Assembly: GCA_900466945.1 (NCBI GenBank)
Contig: UBNV01000010.1
Span: forward strand, 124,001-188,000
Length of the DNA: 64,000 nt
Direction: 5' to 3'
DNA from: Hyphomicrobiales bacterium
Lineage (GTDB): Bacteria > Pseudomonadota > Alphaproteobacteria > Rhizobiales > Rhizobiaceae
Part shown: piece by piece, positions 50,738 through 59,066 of the stretch
Position numbering within the stretch: position 1 is the first letter of the stretch
Layout of the letters: the number at the start of each line of letters is the position of its first letter
The notes under the pieces: model-generated
Seen by the model: the letters and a program-made list of their open reading frames with translations, nothing else
What the model was told of the DNA's origin: nothing
Databases searched by the model: none
Program-made: the position numbers and the translations under genes

Positions 50738-51958
50738 ATGACAAGAAAACTGACCATGCTCGCGGGCTCATTCGCCCTGCTCGCCAGCTCGGCGCTCACC
50801 ACGCTGGCGGCCGACCAGGAAATCAGCTGGATCTATTGCGGCGACAAGATTGACCCGATCCACGAGAAGTACATTGCCGAATGGGAAGGCAAGAATGCCG
50901 GCTGGAAGGTCAAGCCGGAAGTCGTCGGCTGGGAACAGTGCCAGGACAAGGCCACCACGCTCGCCGTTGCCGGCACGCCTGTTGCCATGGCCTATGTCGG
51001 CTCGCGCACGCTGAAGGAATTCGCGCAGAACGAACTGATCGTTGCGGTTCCGATGACGGACGAGGAAAAGGCTTCCTACTATCCGAACATCGTCGACACC
51101 GTGACCTTCGAAGACACGCAGTGGGGCGTTCCGGTCGCCTTCTCGACCAAGGCGCTCTACTGGAACAAAGACCTGTTCAAGGCTGCTGGCCTCGACCCGG
51201 AAACTCCGCCGAAGACCTGGGCTGAAGAAATCGAATTCGCCAAGCAGATCAAGGAAAAGACCGGTACGGCCGGTTACGGCCTGCCGGCCAAGACCTTCGA
51301 CAACACCATGCACCAGTTCATGCACTGGGTTTACACCAACAACGGCAAGGTCATCGACGGCGACAAGATCGTCATCGACAGCCCGGAAGTCCTCGCTGCT
51401 CTGCAGGCCTATAAGGACATCACGCCCTACTCAGTCGAAGGTGCAACCGCCTACGAGCAGAACGAAATCCGCGCCATCTTCCTCGACGGCAAGGTCGGCA
51501 TGATCCAGGCCGGTTCAGGCGCTGCTTATCGTCTGAAGGACACCAAGATCAACTGGGGCGTTGCGCCGCTGCCGCGCGGCCCGTCGGCCAAGGGTGAAGG
51601 CACGCTCCTGATCACCGACAGCCTTGCGATCTTCTCGGGTTCGGGCGTGGAAGAAAAGGCGACGGAATTCGCCAAGTACATTACCTCGACCGACATCCAG
51701 CATGAATACGAATTGCAGGGAGGCGCTGGCCTTACCCCGCTTCGTCCGGGCGCCGTGGTCGACCAGTTCGTCGCCAACGAGCCCTTCTGGAAGCCGTTCA
51801 TCGACGGCATCGCCTATGGTGGTCCGGAGCCGCTCTTCACCGACTACAAGGGCTTCCAGAACGTCATGATCGAAATGGTCCAGTCTGTCGTCACCGGCAA
51901 GGCCGAGCCGGAAGCTGCACTGAAGAAGGCTGCCGGCGAACTCGAGCAGTACAAGTAA
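50738..51958 (+). CDS. CUT1 sugar ABC transporter substrate-binding protein
   Basis: A 406-aa periplasmic solute-binding family 1 protein with a Sec signal peptide (LTMLAGSFALLASSALTTLAA). The mature part has the usual hinge and ligand features: GTPVAMAYVGSRTLKEFAQNELI, WGVPVAFSTKALYWNKDLFKAAGLDPETPPKTWAE, FLDGKVGMIQAGSGAAYRLKD, AKYITSTDIQHEYELQGGAGLTPLRP. Rich in aromatic residues as for oligosaccharide binders. It sits 64 nt after the permease gene with AAAGGGG before its ATG, and is followed by a strong hairpin that may protect its mRNA. Likely ligand: GlcNAc, chitobiose or a related glycoside, inferred from context only. Confidence 0.93.
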   Translation: MTRKLTMLAGSFALLASSALTTLAADQEISWIYCGDKIDPIHEKYIAEWEGKNAGWKVKPEVVGWEQCQDKATTLAVAGTPVAMAYVGSRTLKEFAQNELIVAVPMTDEEKASYYPNIVDTVTFEDTQWGVPVAFSTKALYWNKDLFKAAGLDPETPPKTWAEEIEFAKQIKEKTGTAGYGLPAKTFDNTMHQFMHWVYTNNGKVIDGDKIVIDSPEVLAALQAYKDITPYSVEGATAYEQNEIRAIFLDGKVGMIQAGSGAAYRLKDTKINWGVAPLPRGPSAKGEGTLLITDSLAIFSGSGVEEKATEFAKYITSTDIQHEYELQGGAGLTPLRPGAVVDQFVANEPFWKPFIDGIAYGGPEPLFTDYKGFQNVMIEMVQSVVTGKAEPEAALKKAAGELEQYK

Positions 51959-51976
51959 TCTCGGGCAACCGAGGCT

Positions 51977-52000
51977 CCGCGGGCCGCTTTCGGCCCGCGG
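51977..52000 (+). other. Intercistronic hairpin after the binding-protein gene
   Basis: Perfect 10-bp stem CCGCGGGCCG / CGGCCCGCGG with a CTTT loop, 18 nt after the stop and without a U-tract. Likely an mRNA-stabilising hairpin giving more binding protein than ATPase. Confidence 0.6.
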
Positions 52001-52057
52001 AATTCATCAAGCGGGTTTGGCTGGTCGCTACAGGACCGGCAATGGAGACTGAGGGTC

Positions 52058-53188
<1,131 letters not shown>

Positions 53189-53221
53189 AGCTCCTCCCGG
53201 CCGTGCCAATGGCCAATCTCT

Positions 53222-53247
53222 GGTCCGCCTTCGGGCGGACCTTTTTT
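53222..53247 (+). terminator. Rho-independent terminator of the CUT1 operon
   Basis: Stem GGTCCGCC / GGCGGACC with a TTCG tetraloop followed by six T residues, 33 nt after the ATPase stop. A textbook intrinsic terminator. Confidence 0.92.
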
Positions 53248-53268
53248 GTTTGGGGGTACCGCTCTCGG

Positions 53269-53703
53269 TCAGTCAGGAAATTCCTCAAATTGCGGCAGGT
53301 TGTCGAGGATCTCGTACCAAGGCGCCTTGGAACCGACGAAAATGTGCATGGAGGGTTCGATCGAGGGCGCGTCGATGAGCGTTCCCATGGGGAGGTGAAC
53401 CTTGACGGTGTCGTTTTCGGCGATCCAGGAATAGACGAGCGAACCGCAGGTGCCGCAATGCATGTCATGGATTCCATCGGGATCGCCGTGGCGGAACATG
53501 GCGTCCGAGCCTGCCGTGATGCCGAAATCTTCAGGTGCAACGCCGGCTATCGGCTTGAAGGCAGAACCTGTTGTGCGCCGGCACTTTGAGCAGTGACAGT
53601 TCATGGCATAGAGGAAGCGATCCGCGACTTCATAGGTCACGGCGCCGCACATGCAGCCGCCGTGCAGTCGACGCGCGGCAGAATTTTCGGTTTCTGTGTT
53701 CAT
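53269..53703 (-). CDS. GFA-family (Mss4-like) zinc-binding protein
   Basis: A 144-aa protein of the family named after glutathione-dependent formaldehyde-activating enzyme. Zinc-ligand cysteines follow the family order: CxC at 17/19, CxCxxC at 36/38/41, CxxC at 83/86. C-terminal segment VHLPMGTLIDAPSIEPSMHIFVGSKAPWYEI is also characteristic. The enzymatic role of most GFA-domain proteins is not established and formaldehyde activation is disputed. It lies 51 nt downstream of the D-threonine-aldolase-like gene on the same strand and may be the last gene of that operon. Confidence 0.9.
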   Translation of the reverse strand: MNTETENSAARRLHGGCMCGAVTYEVADRFLYAMNCHCSKCRRTTGSAFKPIAGVAPEDFGITAGSDAMFRHGDPDGIHDMHCGTCGSLVYSWIAENDTVKVHLPMGTLIDAPSIEPSMHIFVGSKAPWYEILDNLPQFEEFPD

Positions 53704-53754
53704 GACCGCCCTCCCGCGCCAACTTACGCGCGAGAAGCGAAGAGCCGCAAGCCT

Positions 53755-54846
53755 CTACCAGACGAGCCCGCGAGCCGCGATCTCTTCCACGCGGGTGACA
53801 ATCCCGTCGCGGTGGAAGGTCATGATGTCGAAGAGGTTCGAAACGACACAAGTGTGGTTCGGAATGATGCGAACCTTCTCGCCAATCTTCGGGCGCGGCC
53901 CTGTGACCTTGGACAGGTCTACCGTGCCGTGTTCCTCGGACAGACCCGTGATCACGGCGTCTGGATATTGAACGATCATACCGTAGTCCGAGAAGCCGAG
54001 CAGATCCGAGGTCAAAGCCTTGGAGCCGGCGTCGAGGATGGCTCGATCCTCGGTCGGGCGGGAGACGACGGTGGCGAGGATGTGCATGGCACAGTCGTCT
54101 AGGCTGCAATGGCCTGACCTCGCCATGGCGCGGTCATTATAAACATAGGTGCCAGCCCGATGCTCGGTCGCCGACGTCACCTTGTGGGCGGAGAAGAGGC
54201 TGGGCGTGCCGCCATTGGAGACTACAGGGCAAGGGATGCCCCGGGCCGCGAGGCCGGCGAGTGTCGCGGCAAAGAAGGTTTCGACGGCTTCCTCGGTGTC
54301 CGCCTTGGGATAGGTGAGGATGCCACCGAAGGTCAGCCCCGGGGCGGCAGCGATTATTGCGGCAAGGGCGATCGCGGCCTCGGGGCTTTGCACGCCGCAG
54401 CGGCCGCCGCCCGTGTCACACTCGACGAGAACGGTGAGCGGGCGGGTCTGCGAGAAGGCGCAGGAGAGGCCGCGAACGGTCGTTTCGCTGTCTGCGACGA
54501 CCTTCAGGCCGGAGATGCGCGTATTCAGGGCGACGAGGCGCTTGTGCTTCTCGCTTCCGAGAATGTTGAAGGTGATCAGCAGATCCTCGAAGCCGGCATC
54601 GGCGAAGATTTCGGCTTCGGTAATCTTCTGGCAGTTGATGCCCTTCGCACCGGCCTTCACCTGTTCTGCTGCAATTGCCGAGATCTTGTGGGTCTTGATG
54701 TGCGGACGGAAGGCGAGGCCATGGCTGTCCATGTAGGACTGGACACGGGCGATGTTGGTGGCGAGCTTTTCCTCGTCAATCAGCGGCAGCGGAGTTGAGA
54801 GTTCTGATATCGGCTGGCCGGGCTTGGGGCGGGGGAGTTCCATCAT
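53755..54846 (-). CDS. DSD1/D-threonine aldolase-like PLP enzyme
   Basis: A 363-aa fold-type III PLP protein with an alanine-racemase-like barrel at the N terminus (residues about 18-240) and a C-terminal domain with the metal-site pattern of D-serine dehydratase/D-threonine aldolase. The PLP lysine lies in FRPHIKTHK (Lys51 or Lys54). Other blocks: LTVLVECDTGGGRCGVQSPEAA, PCPVVSNGGTPSLFSA, HRAGTYVYND, and metal ligands in IPNHTCVVSNLFD. These enzymes act on D-threonine, D-serine or beta-hydroxy-D-aspartate. It overlaps the MlrC gene by 4 nt, suggesting action on a D-amino acid released by that hydrolase. Confidence 0.88.
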   Translation of the reverse strand: MMELPRPKPGQPISELSTPLPLIDEEKLATNIARVQSYMDSHGLAFRPHIKTHKISAIAAEQVKAGAKGINCQKITEAEIFADAGFEDLLITFNILGSEKHKRLVALNTRISGLKVVADSETTVRGLSCAFSQTRPLTVLVECDTGGGRCGVQSPEAAIALAAIIAAAPGLTFGGILTYPKADTEEAVETFFAATLAGLAARGIPCPVVSNGGTPSLFSAHKVTSATEHRAGTYVYNDRAMARSGHCSLDDCAMHILATVVSRPTEDRAILDAGSKALTSDLLGFSDYGMIVQYPDAVITGLSEEHGTVDLSKVTGPRPKIGEKVRIIPNHTCVVSNLFDIMTFHRDGIVTRVEEIAARGLVW

Positions 54847-56324
54847 GCGGCCTCGCTGCCTTCGGGCGTCTCGTGCGGATTGGCCATGATCGGCCAGATG
54901 TCGCGGCGCACATGGCGATAGGCGGTTTTTGCCGGGTCGTTCGGATAGGGCGTTCCGGCGGCGCAGTAGAGGATTTCCGAGGCGATCTGCGAAAAGGCGG
55001 CATAGAAGTGGTTGGTGGATTTGATGACCAGCAGGTGCTTGCTCGTCGGGTCGATGCCGAGCGCGGTAAAAAGCGACGGATCGTAGCTCTGGACGCGGAC
55101 CGAGCTCAGGATGATGTCGATACCCTCAAGCCGGATATGGGCGGCATCGCCAAAGGGGGCGATGCTGTCGCCGAAGCGCATCTCTGCGCTCGGCACCACC
55201 TTGATCACCTTCACCAGGCCATCGATCGGATAACCGGTGCCGGGGGCTGATTTCGCGCCGAACCGCAGCGGTATCTCGGCGCCTTCGCCGGCTGCCATGC
55301 AGATCTGCACCGCAATCGGATCCCAGATCATGCCGACGGCGGCGTTGGTGACACCACGCGCCAGCATTTCCGCAAGGATCACGGTCGCGTCGCCCGCTGT
55401 TCCGCCGCCCGGATTGTCCCACATGTCGGCGATGACGACGGGGCCTTCAGGGTAGGCGAGCGCCTGGTCGAGCGCGGTCTTTTCGTCGATCTGCGGCATC
55501 ATGAAGGTGCCGCGCTTGGAGAAAAGCTCAAGGCCTAGATCGCGCGCCAACATCGTGCCCTTGTCGGCATTGCCGTTGGTCACCGCGATCGTCTTGGTGC
55601 CCATCTCCGGTACATCGCCGGCCATGAAGCCATGGATGACGGACAGGGACAGTACATCCGGATCCGTCTTCTCGATGGCCATAAGTCTGTCAACAAAGCT
55701 GCGCATGGGTTCGCGCGATGTCGGAAAGACATCGATCATGCGGCAGTCGAAGACCGACATCACCGGCTTGACCCGTCCCTCCAGCGTGTCAACGGCGATA
55801 CGCCAGAGATCTTCGGCGCGGTCGACGAAATCGGTGTGCGGGAATTCCTTGAAGACAACGAAAAAATCGACGGCTGCCACGCGTTTTGCCGTCAGATGGC
55901 TGTGCGGATCGAGCTCCGCGCAGAGAAGAATATCAGGACCGATGATCTCGCGGATGCGGGTCAAGAGATCGCCTTCCGGGTCAAGGTAACCGTCGGCGAC
56001 CATGGCGCCATGCAGACCAAGCACGACCGCGTCGACAGGCAGTGCTGCGCGCAACTGATCGAGGATCTCGTCACGAAGGCTCTCAAAGGCCTGCCGATTG
56101 ACGAGACCCGCCGGGTCCGCCCAGGTCGCCGTGCCCTCGATCAGCGTCCAGCCCTTGTCAGCGCAAACCTTGCGACCGACCGTAATCGGCGCGGTGCAGA
56201 GTGTCGGGGTCGCGGGATGCTTGCCCGGAGGCGCGTAAAGCGAATCCTCGAAGGCGCGCCGGTCGATGCAGATCGGGGAGAAAGTGTTGGTTTCCGTTGC
56301 AAGCGCGGCGGTGAAGATGCGCAA
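54843..56324 (-). CDS. MlrC/M81-family metallohydrolase, copy 1
   Basis: A 493-aa protein of the microcystinase-C-like M81 family (N-terminal MlrC domain, C-terminal MlrC_C domain). Metal-site segments: ALATETNTFSP, AELDPHSHLT and IADMWDNPGGGTAGDATVI. The start is TTG at 56324, with GGAGG 7 nt before it, reading (M)RIFTAALATE; the frame upstream belongs to the NTF2-like gene region. MlrC cleaves linear D-amino-acid-containing peptides in sphingomonads, but most family members in rhizobia have no known substrate. Co-transcribed with the D-threonine-aldolase-like gene. A second member is encoded at 61012-62451. Confidence 0.9.
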   Translation of the reverse strand: MRIFTAALATETNTFSPICIDRRAFEDSLYAPPGKHPATPTLCTAPITVGRKVCADKGWTLIEGTATWADPAGLVNRQAFESLRDEILDQLRAALPVDAVVLGLHGAMVADGYLDPEGDLLTRIREIIGPDILLCAELDPHSHLTAKRVAAVDFFVVFKEFPHTDFVDRAEDLWRIAVDTLEGRVKPVMSVFDCRMIDVFPTSREPMRSFVDRLMAIEKTDPDVLSLSVIHGFMAGDVPEMGTKTIAVTNGNADKGTMLARDLGLELFSKRGTFMMPQIDEKTALDQALAYPEGPVVIADMWDNPGGGTAGDATVILAEMLARGVTNAAVGMIWDPIAVQICMAAGEGAEIPLRFGAKSAPGTGYPIDGLVKVIKVVPSAEMRFGDSIAPFGDAAHIRLEGIDIILSSVRVQSYDPSLFTALGIDPTSKHLLVIKSTNHFYAAFSQIASEILYCAAGTPYPNDPAKTAYRHVRRDIWPIMANPHETPEGSEAA

Positions 56325-56358
56325 AGGCCGACCTCCAGGTCTCAAGGGTTGGGGCGGT

Positions 56359-56850
56359 TCAGCGCTGGCCCATCGGATTGGGCAGATAACCGGTAAAGCC
56401 GGAGATTTTCCAGCGGCCTTCATGCAGGCGGCAATAATAGAGCGTCTGCCAGCGCATGACGTCGAATGTGCCGTCCGCCTTCTTGATGCCGCCGTCGAAC
56501 TTCTTGCGCACGAGCGCCGTCTCGCCTGAGATCTCGATTTCTTCCAGCGTCGTCGTCGTGAAGATTGCGCTACGCGGATCCTCGCCATAGGTCTGGGCGG
56601 CGAAGTCCTTGGCCTGCTTCAGCCACTCGTCGCGATAAGCGGGCAGATTGGGGAATGCCAGCGTCCACTTGTCCGGATCCTCCTCGCGATTGCCGCTGAT
56701 GCCGATGAAGCCGTCCTCAACGAAGTCATGGGCGACCATGCTCCAGTCGGCGGCGAGGAAGGCATCGATATCGCGGGGGACGAGCATCTCCCAGATGGCA
56801 TGGCGGGCTTCGTCCGTTGCCGGAAACGGATTGTGGAATGGGTCGCGCAT
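56359..56850 (-). CDS. NTF2/SnoaL-like protein
   Basis: A 163-aa soluble protein, first gene leftward of the divergent promoter. The pattern ATDEARHAIWEMLVPRDIDAFLAADWSMVAHDFVEDGFIGISGN, with later WQTLYYCRLHEGRWKISGFTGYLP, fits the cone-shaped NTF2/SnoaL fold (N-terminal helix with a DIDAFLAADW core, C-terminal strand WKISGFTGY). Such proteins can be small isomerases, lyases or binding proteins; no catalytic residue can be named. It is followed after 34 nt by MlrC copy 1. I do not recognise a characterised homologue. Confidence 0.78.
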   Translation of the reverse strand: MRDPFHNPFPATDEARHAIWEMLVPRDIDAFLAADWSMVAHDFVEDGFIGISGNREEDPDKWTLAFPNLPAYRDEWLKQAKDFAAQTYGEDPRSAIFTTTTLEEIEISGETALVRKKFDGGIKKADGTFDVMRWQTLYYCRLHEGRWKISGFTGYLPNPMGQR

Positions 56851-56884
56851 ATCTCCCCCGCTTTTAAATTCTTTTCATGAATGT

Positions 56885-56906
56885 CGATTTTGTCTGGTCA
56901 AAATCG
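56885..56906. promoter_or_regulatory. Perfect inverted repeat between the two MlrC operons
   Basis: CGATTTTG-N6-CAAAATCG, two perfect 8-bp arms 14 bp centre to centre, in the 112-bp divergent gap between the NTF2-like gene (start 56850) and ridA (start 56963). It has the size and symmetry of an operator for a dimeric regulator. The RpiR protein encoded two genes away is the natural candidate. Confidence 0.65.
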
Positions 56907-56962
56907 GTTTTTTGTGGTCGCTTGTCAACGATCGAAGAAAATAATTTGCATGAGAGGTGTCC

Positions 56963-57349
56963 ATGACGATCAAGCGTTACGGGGCCGAGAAGGCGGGTGC
57001 CGGTGGCCAGCGGTTGCCGTTTGCCCGGGCCGTCGAGGCCGATGGCTGGCTCTATGTCTCTGGTCAGGTGGCCATGGAAGACGGCGAGATCATTCCGGGC
57101 GGCATTATCGAGCAGACCCACAAGACGATCGCCAATGTCATCGCCATTCTGGAAGAGGCGGGTTACGGGCTCGAGCATGTCGTGCGCTGCGGCGTGTGGC
57201 TCGATGACCCGCGCGACTTCTGGACCTTCAACAAGATCTACCAGCAGTATTTCGGCGAGCACCCGCCGGCGCGGGCATGCGTGCAGGCCTCGATGATGGT
57301 CGATTGCAAGGTCGAGATCGACTGCGTAGCCTTCAAGCCTTCGAAATAA
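56963..57349 (+). CDS. RidA-family enamine/imine deaminase
   Basis: A 128-aa YjgF/YER057c/UK114 protein that forms trimers and hydrolyses reactive enamine/imine intermediates produced by PLP enzymes. Signature strands: AVEADGWLYVSGQVAMEDGEII, GGIIEQTHKTIANVIAILEEAGYGLEHVVRCGVWL and the active-site region HPPARACVQASMMVDCKVEIDCVAF with the conserved Arg. The ATG at 56963 follows GAGAGGTGT. Its pairing with the divergent D-threonine-aldolase/DSD1-like enzyme is sensible, because PLP dehydratases release 2-aminoacrylate-type intermediates. Confidence 0.93.
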   Translation: MTIKRYGAEKAGAGGQRLPFARAVEADGWLYVSGQVAMEDGEIIPGGIIEQTHKTIANVIAILEEAGYGLEHVVRCGVWLDDPRDFWTFNKIYQQYFGEHPPARACVQASMMVDCKVEIDCVAFKPSK

Positions 57350-57365
57350 CAGAGAGGGCAGGGCA

Positions 57366-58232
57366 TTGGATATCTTCGCGCGCATTCAGGAAGAGGCGGG
57401 GCAGTTTTCGGCCTCCGAGCAACGCATCGCAGATATCCTGCTCAACTCCTTCGACTTCGCGGTCAATGCCTCGATCATCGAACTGGCCGAGAAGGCAGAG
57501 GTCTCACCGCCGACGGTGACGCGCTTCTGCCGCCGTCTCGGCTGCCAGAACTTCGCCGATTTCAAGGTGAGCCTGGCGCGCACGGCCTATGTCGGGGTGC
57601 GCTATCTCAACCCGGAGGCCCAGAGCACCGAGCCTGCCGATGTCGCCACCGATGTCATCACCAAGGCGCAGAATGCGATGTTCATGGTGCATCGGGCGCT
57701 CGATCCCGCTGTGCTGGATAAGGTTGCCGACCGGCTGGCGCGAGCGGAGATGGTCTATGCCTTCGGGTCCGGTGGCAATTCGTCGATGATTTCAGGCGAG
57801 ATCCAGAACCGTCTCTTCCGACTGGGGTCGCGGGTGACGGCCTCTGCCGATCACAACATGCAACTGATGCTGACGGCGGCAGCTCGCTCCAATGACGTTT
57901 TGATCGGCTCGTCGTTTTCGGGGCGCAATGCCGAGCTGGTGAAATGCTTCAAGCTCGCCCGCGAGAACGGCATCACCACGATCGCGCTGACCCAGAGCAA
58001 CAGCCTGGTAGCCGAAGCGTCCGAACTCGTCATCGGCATTGACCTGCCGGAAGGTGAAAACATCTTCCGGCCGACGTCGACGCGCTTTGCCTATCTCGCC
58101 GTGGTCGACGTGATCGCGAGCCTGGTTGCCTATCGCAATCGCAAACAGTCGCAGGTGACGCTGCGCCATATCAAGCAACAGTTGGTCGAACACCGCGATG
58201 GCGGGGACGATCGGCAACTTCTCGGAGACTGA
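57366..58232 (+). CDS. RpiR/MurR-family transcription regulator
   Basis: A 288-aa regulator with an N-terminal HTH_6 domain (FARIQEEAGQFSASEQRIADILLNS...AEKAEVSPPTVTRFCRRLGCQNFADFKVSLAR, residues 4-77) and a C-terminal SIS sugar-phosphate-binding domain (VYAFGSGGNSSMISGEIQNRLFRLGSRV; VLIGSSFSGRNAELVKCFKLARENGITTIALTQS). Family members (MurR, HexR, RpiR) sense phosphosugars. The start is TTG at 57366, after AGAGGGCAGGG; no ATG gives the complete HTH. It lies 16 nt after ridA and probably controls both operons facing the inverted repeat at 56885. Confidence 0.92.
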   Translation: MDIFARIQEEAGQFSASEQRIADILLNSFDFAVNASIIELAEKAEVSPPTVTRFCRRLGCQNFADFKVSLARTAYVGVRYLNPEAQSTEPADVATDVITKAQNAMFMVHRALDPAVLDKVADRLARAEMVYAFGSGGNSSMISGEIQNRLFRLGSRVTASADHNMQLMLTAAARSNDVLIGSSFSGRNAELVKCFKLARENGITTIALTQSNSLVAEASELVIGIDLPEGENIFRPTSTRFAYLAVVDVIASLVAYRNRKQSQVTLRHIKQQLVEHRDGGDDRQLLGD

Positions 58233-58264
58233 TCCCATGCCCGCATCGATATCGGAGATCCGCC

Positions 58265-59041
58265 GTGACGCCTAAGGTTGCCGTCGTGACCGGTGCTGCC
58301 GGCGATATCGGGCGGGCGATCGCCAGGCGTCTGGCCGACAGCCATGATGTCGTTGTGTTGCTCGACCTCGATGGCCCGGCATTGGACAAGGCAATCACTG
58401 AGCTCGGAAGCGATCCGCGCTTCGTGCCGCTCACCTGCGACGTGACGGACGAGACGGATCTCGCCGAGACCGCCGCTCGCGTGGCCGGCCATGGCCTCGT
58501 CCATACGCTCGTTAACAATGCCGGTGCCGCACGGGCCGTCAGCCTCGGCGATACCGATGGCGAGATCTGGCGCAAGGACAATGCACTCAACCTCGAAGCG
58601 CCGTTCCTCTGCTTCCGCGCGTTTGAGGAGGCGCTGAAGGCGTCCAAGGGCGCGCTGGTCAACATTTCCTCGGTCAACGGCATGGCCGTCTTCGGTCATC
58701 CGGCCTATAGCGCGGCCAAGGCCGGCCTTATTCATCTGACTAAGCTGATTGCCGTCGAATACGGCAAATACGGCATCCGCTCGAATGCTGTCGCACCCGG
58801 CACGGTGCGCACCCAGGCCTGGGAGGCGCGCGCTGCCGCCAATCCGCAAGTCTTCGAAGAGGCCAAGCGCTGGTATGCGCTGCGCCGGATCGCGACGGCC
58901 GAAGATATCGCCAATGCCGTGTTCTTCCTGTCGAGCGATCAGGCGGCTGCCATTACCGGCGTCTGCCTGCCCGTCGATTGCGGGCTAACGGCCGGTCAGG
59001 CCGAGCTCGCCCGCACCTTCTCGCAATCCGACAATTATTGA
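58265..59041 (+). CDS. SDR-family NAD(P)-dependent oxidoreductase
   Basis: A 258-aa classical short-chain dehydrogenase. Cofactor motif TGAAGDIG (residues 9-16), NNAG strand, and catalytic Ser-Tyr-Lys in NISSVNGMAVFGHPAYSAAKAG. C terminus has the usual ITGVCLPVDCGLTAG. It begins with GTG at 58265, preceded by GGAG. Asp-rich LLDLDG at the end of beta-2 suggests NAD preference over NADP. In this operon it may oxidise or reduce a hydroxy acid or sugar derived from the imported glycoside; the substrate cannot be assigned from sequence. Confidence 0.9.
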   Translation: MTPKVAVVTGAAGDIGRAIARRLADSHDVVVLLDLDGPALDKAITELGSDPRFVPLTCDVTDETDLAETAARVAGHGLVHTLVNNAGAARAVSLGDTDGEIWRKDNALNLEAPFLCFRAFEEALKASKGALVNISSVNGMAVFGHPAYSAAKAGLIHLTKLIAVEYGKYGIRSNAVAPGTVRTQAWEARAAANPQVFEEAKRWYALRRIATAEDIANAVFFLSSDQAAAITGVCLPVDCGLTAGQAELARTFSQSDNY

Positions 59042-59066
59042 TACCGACAAGCCAGGAGCATTCCCC

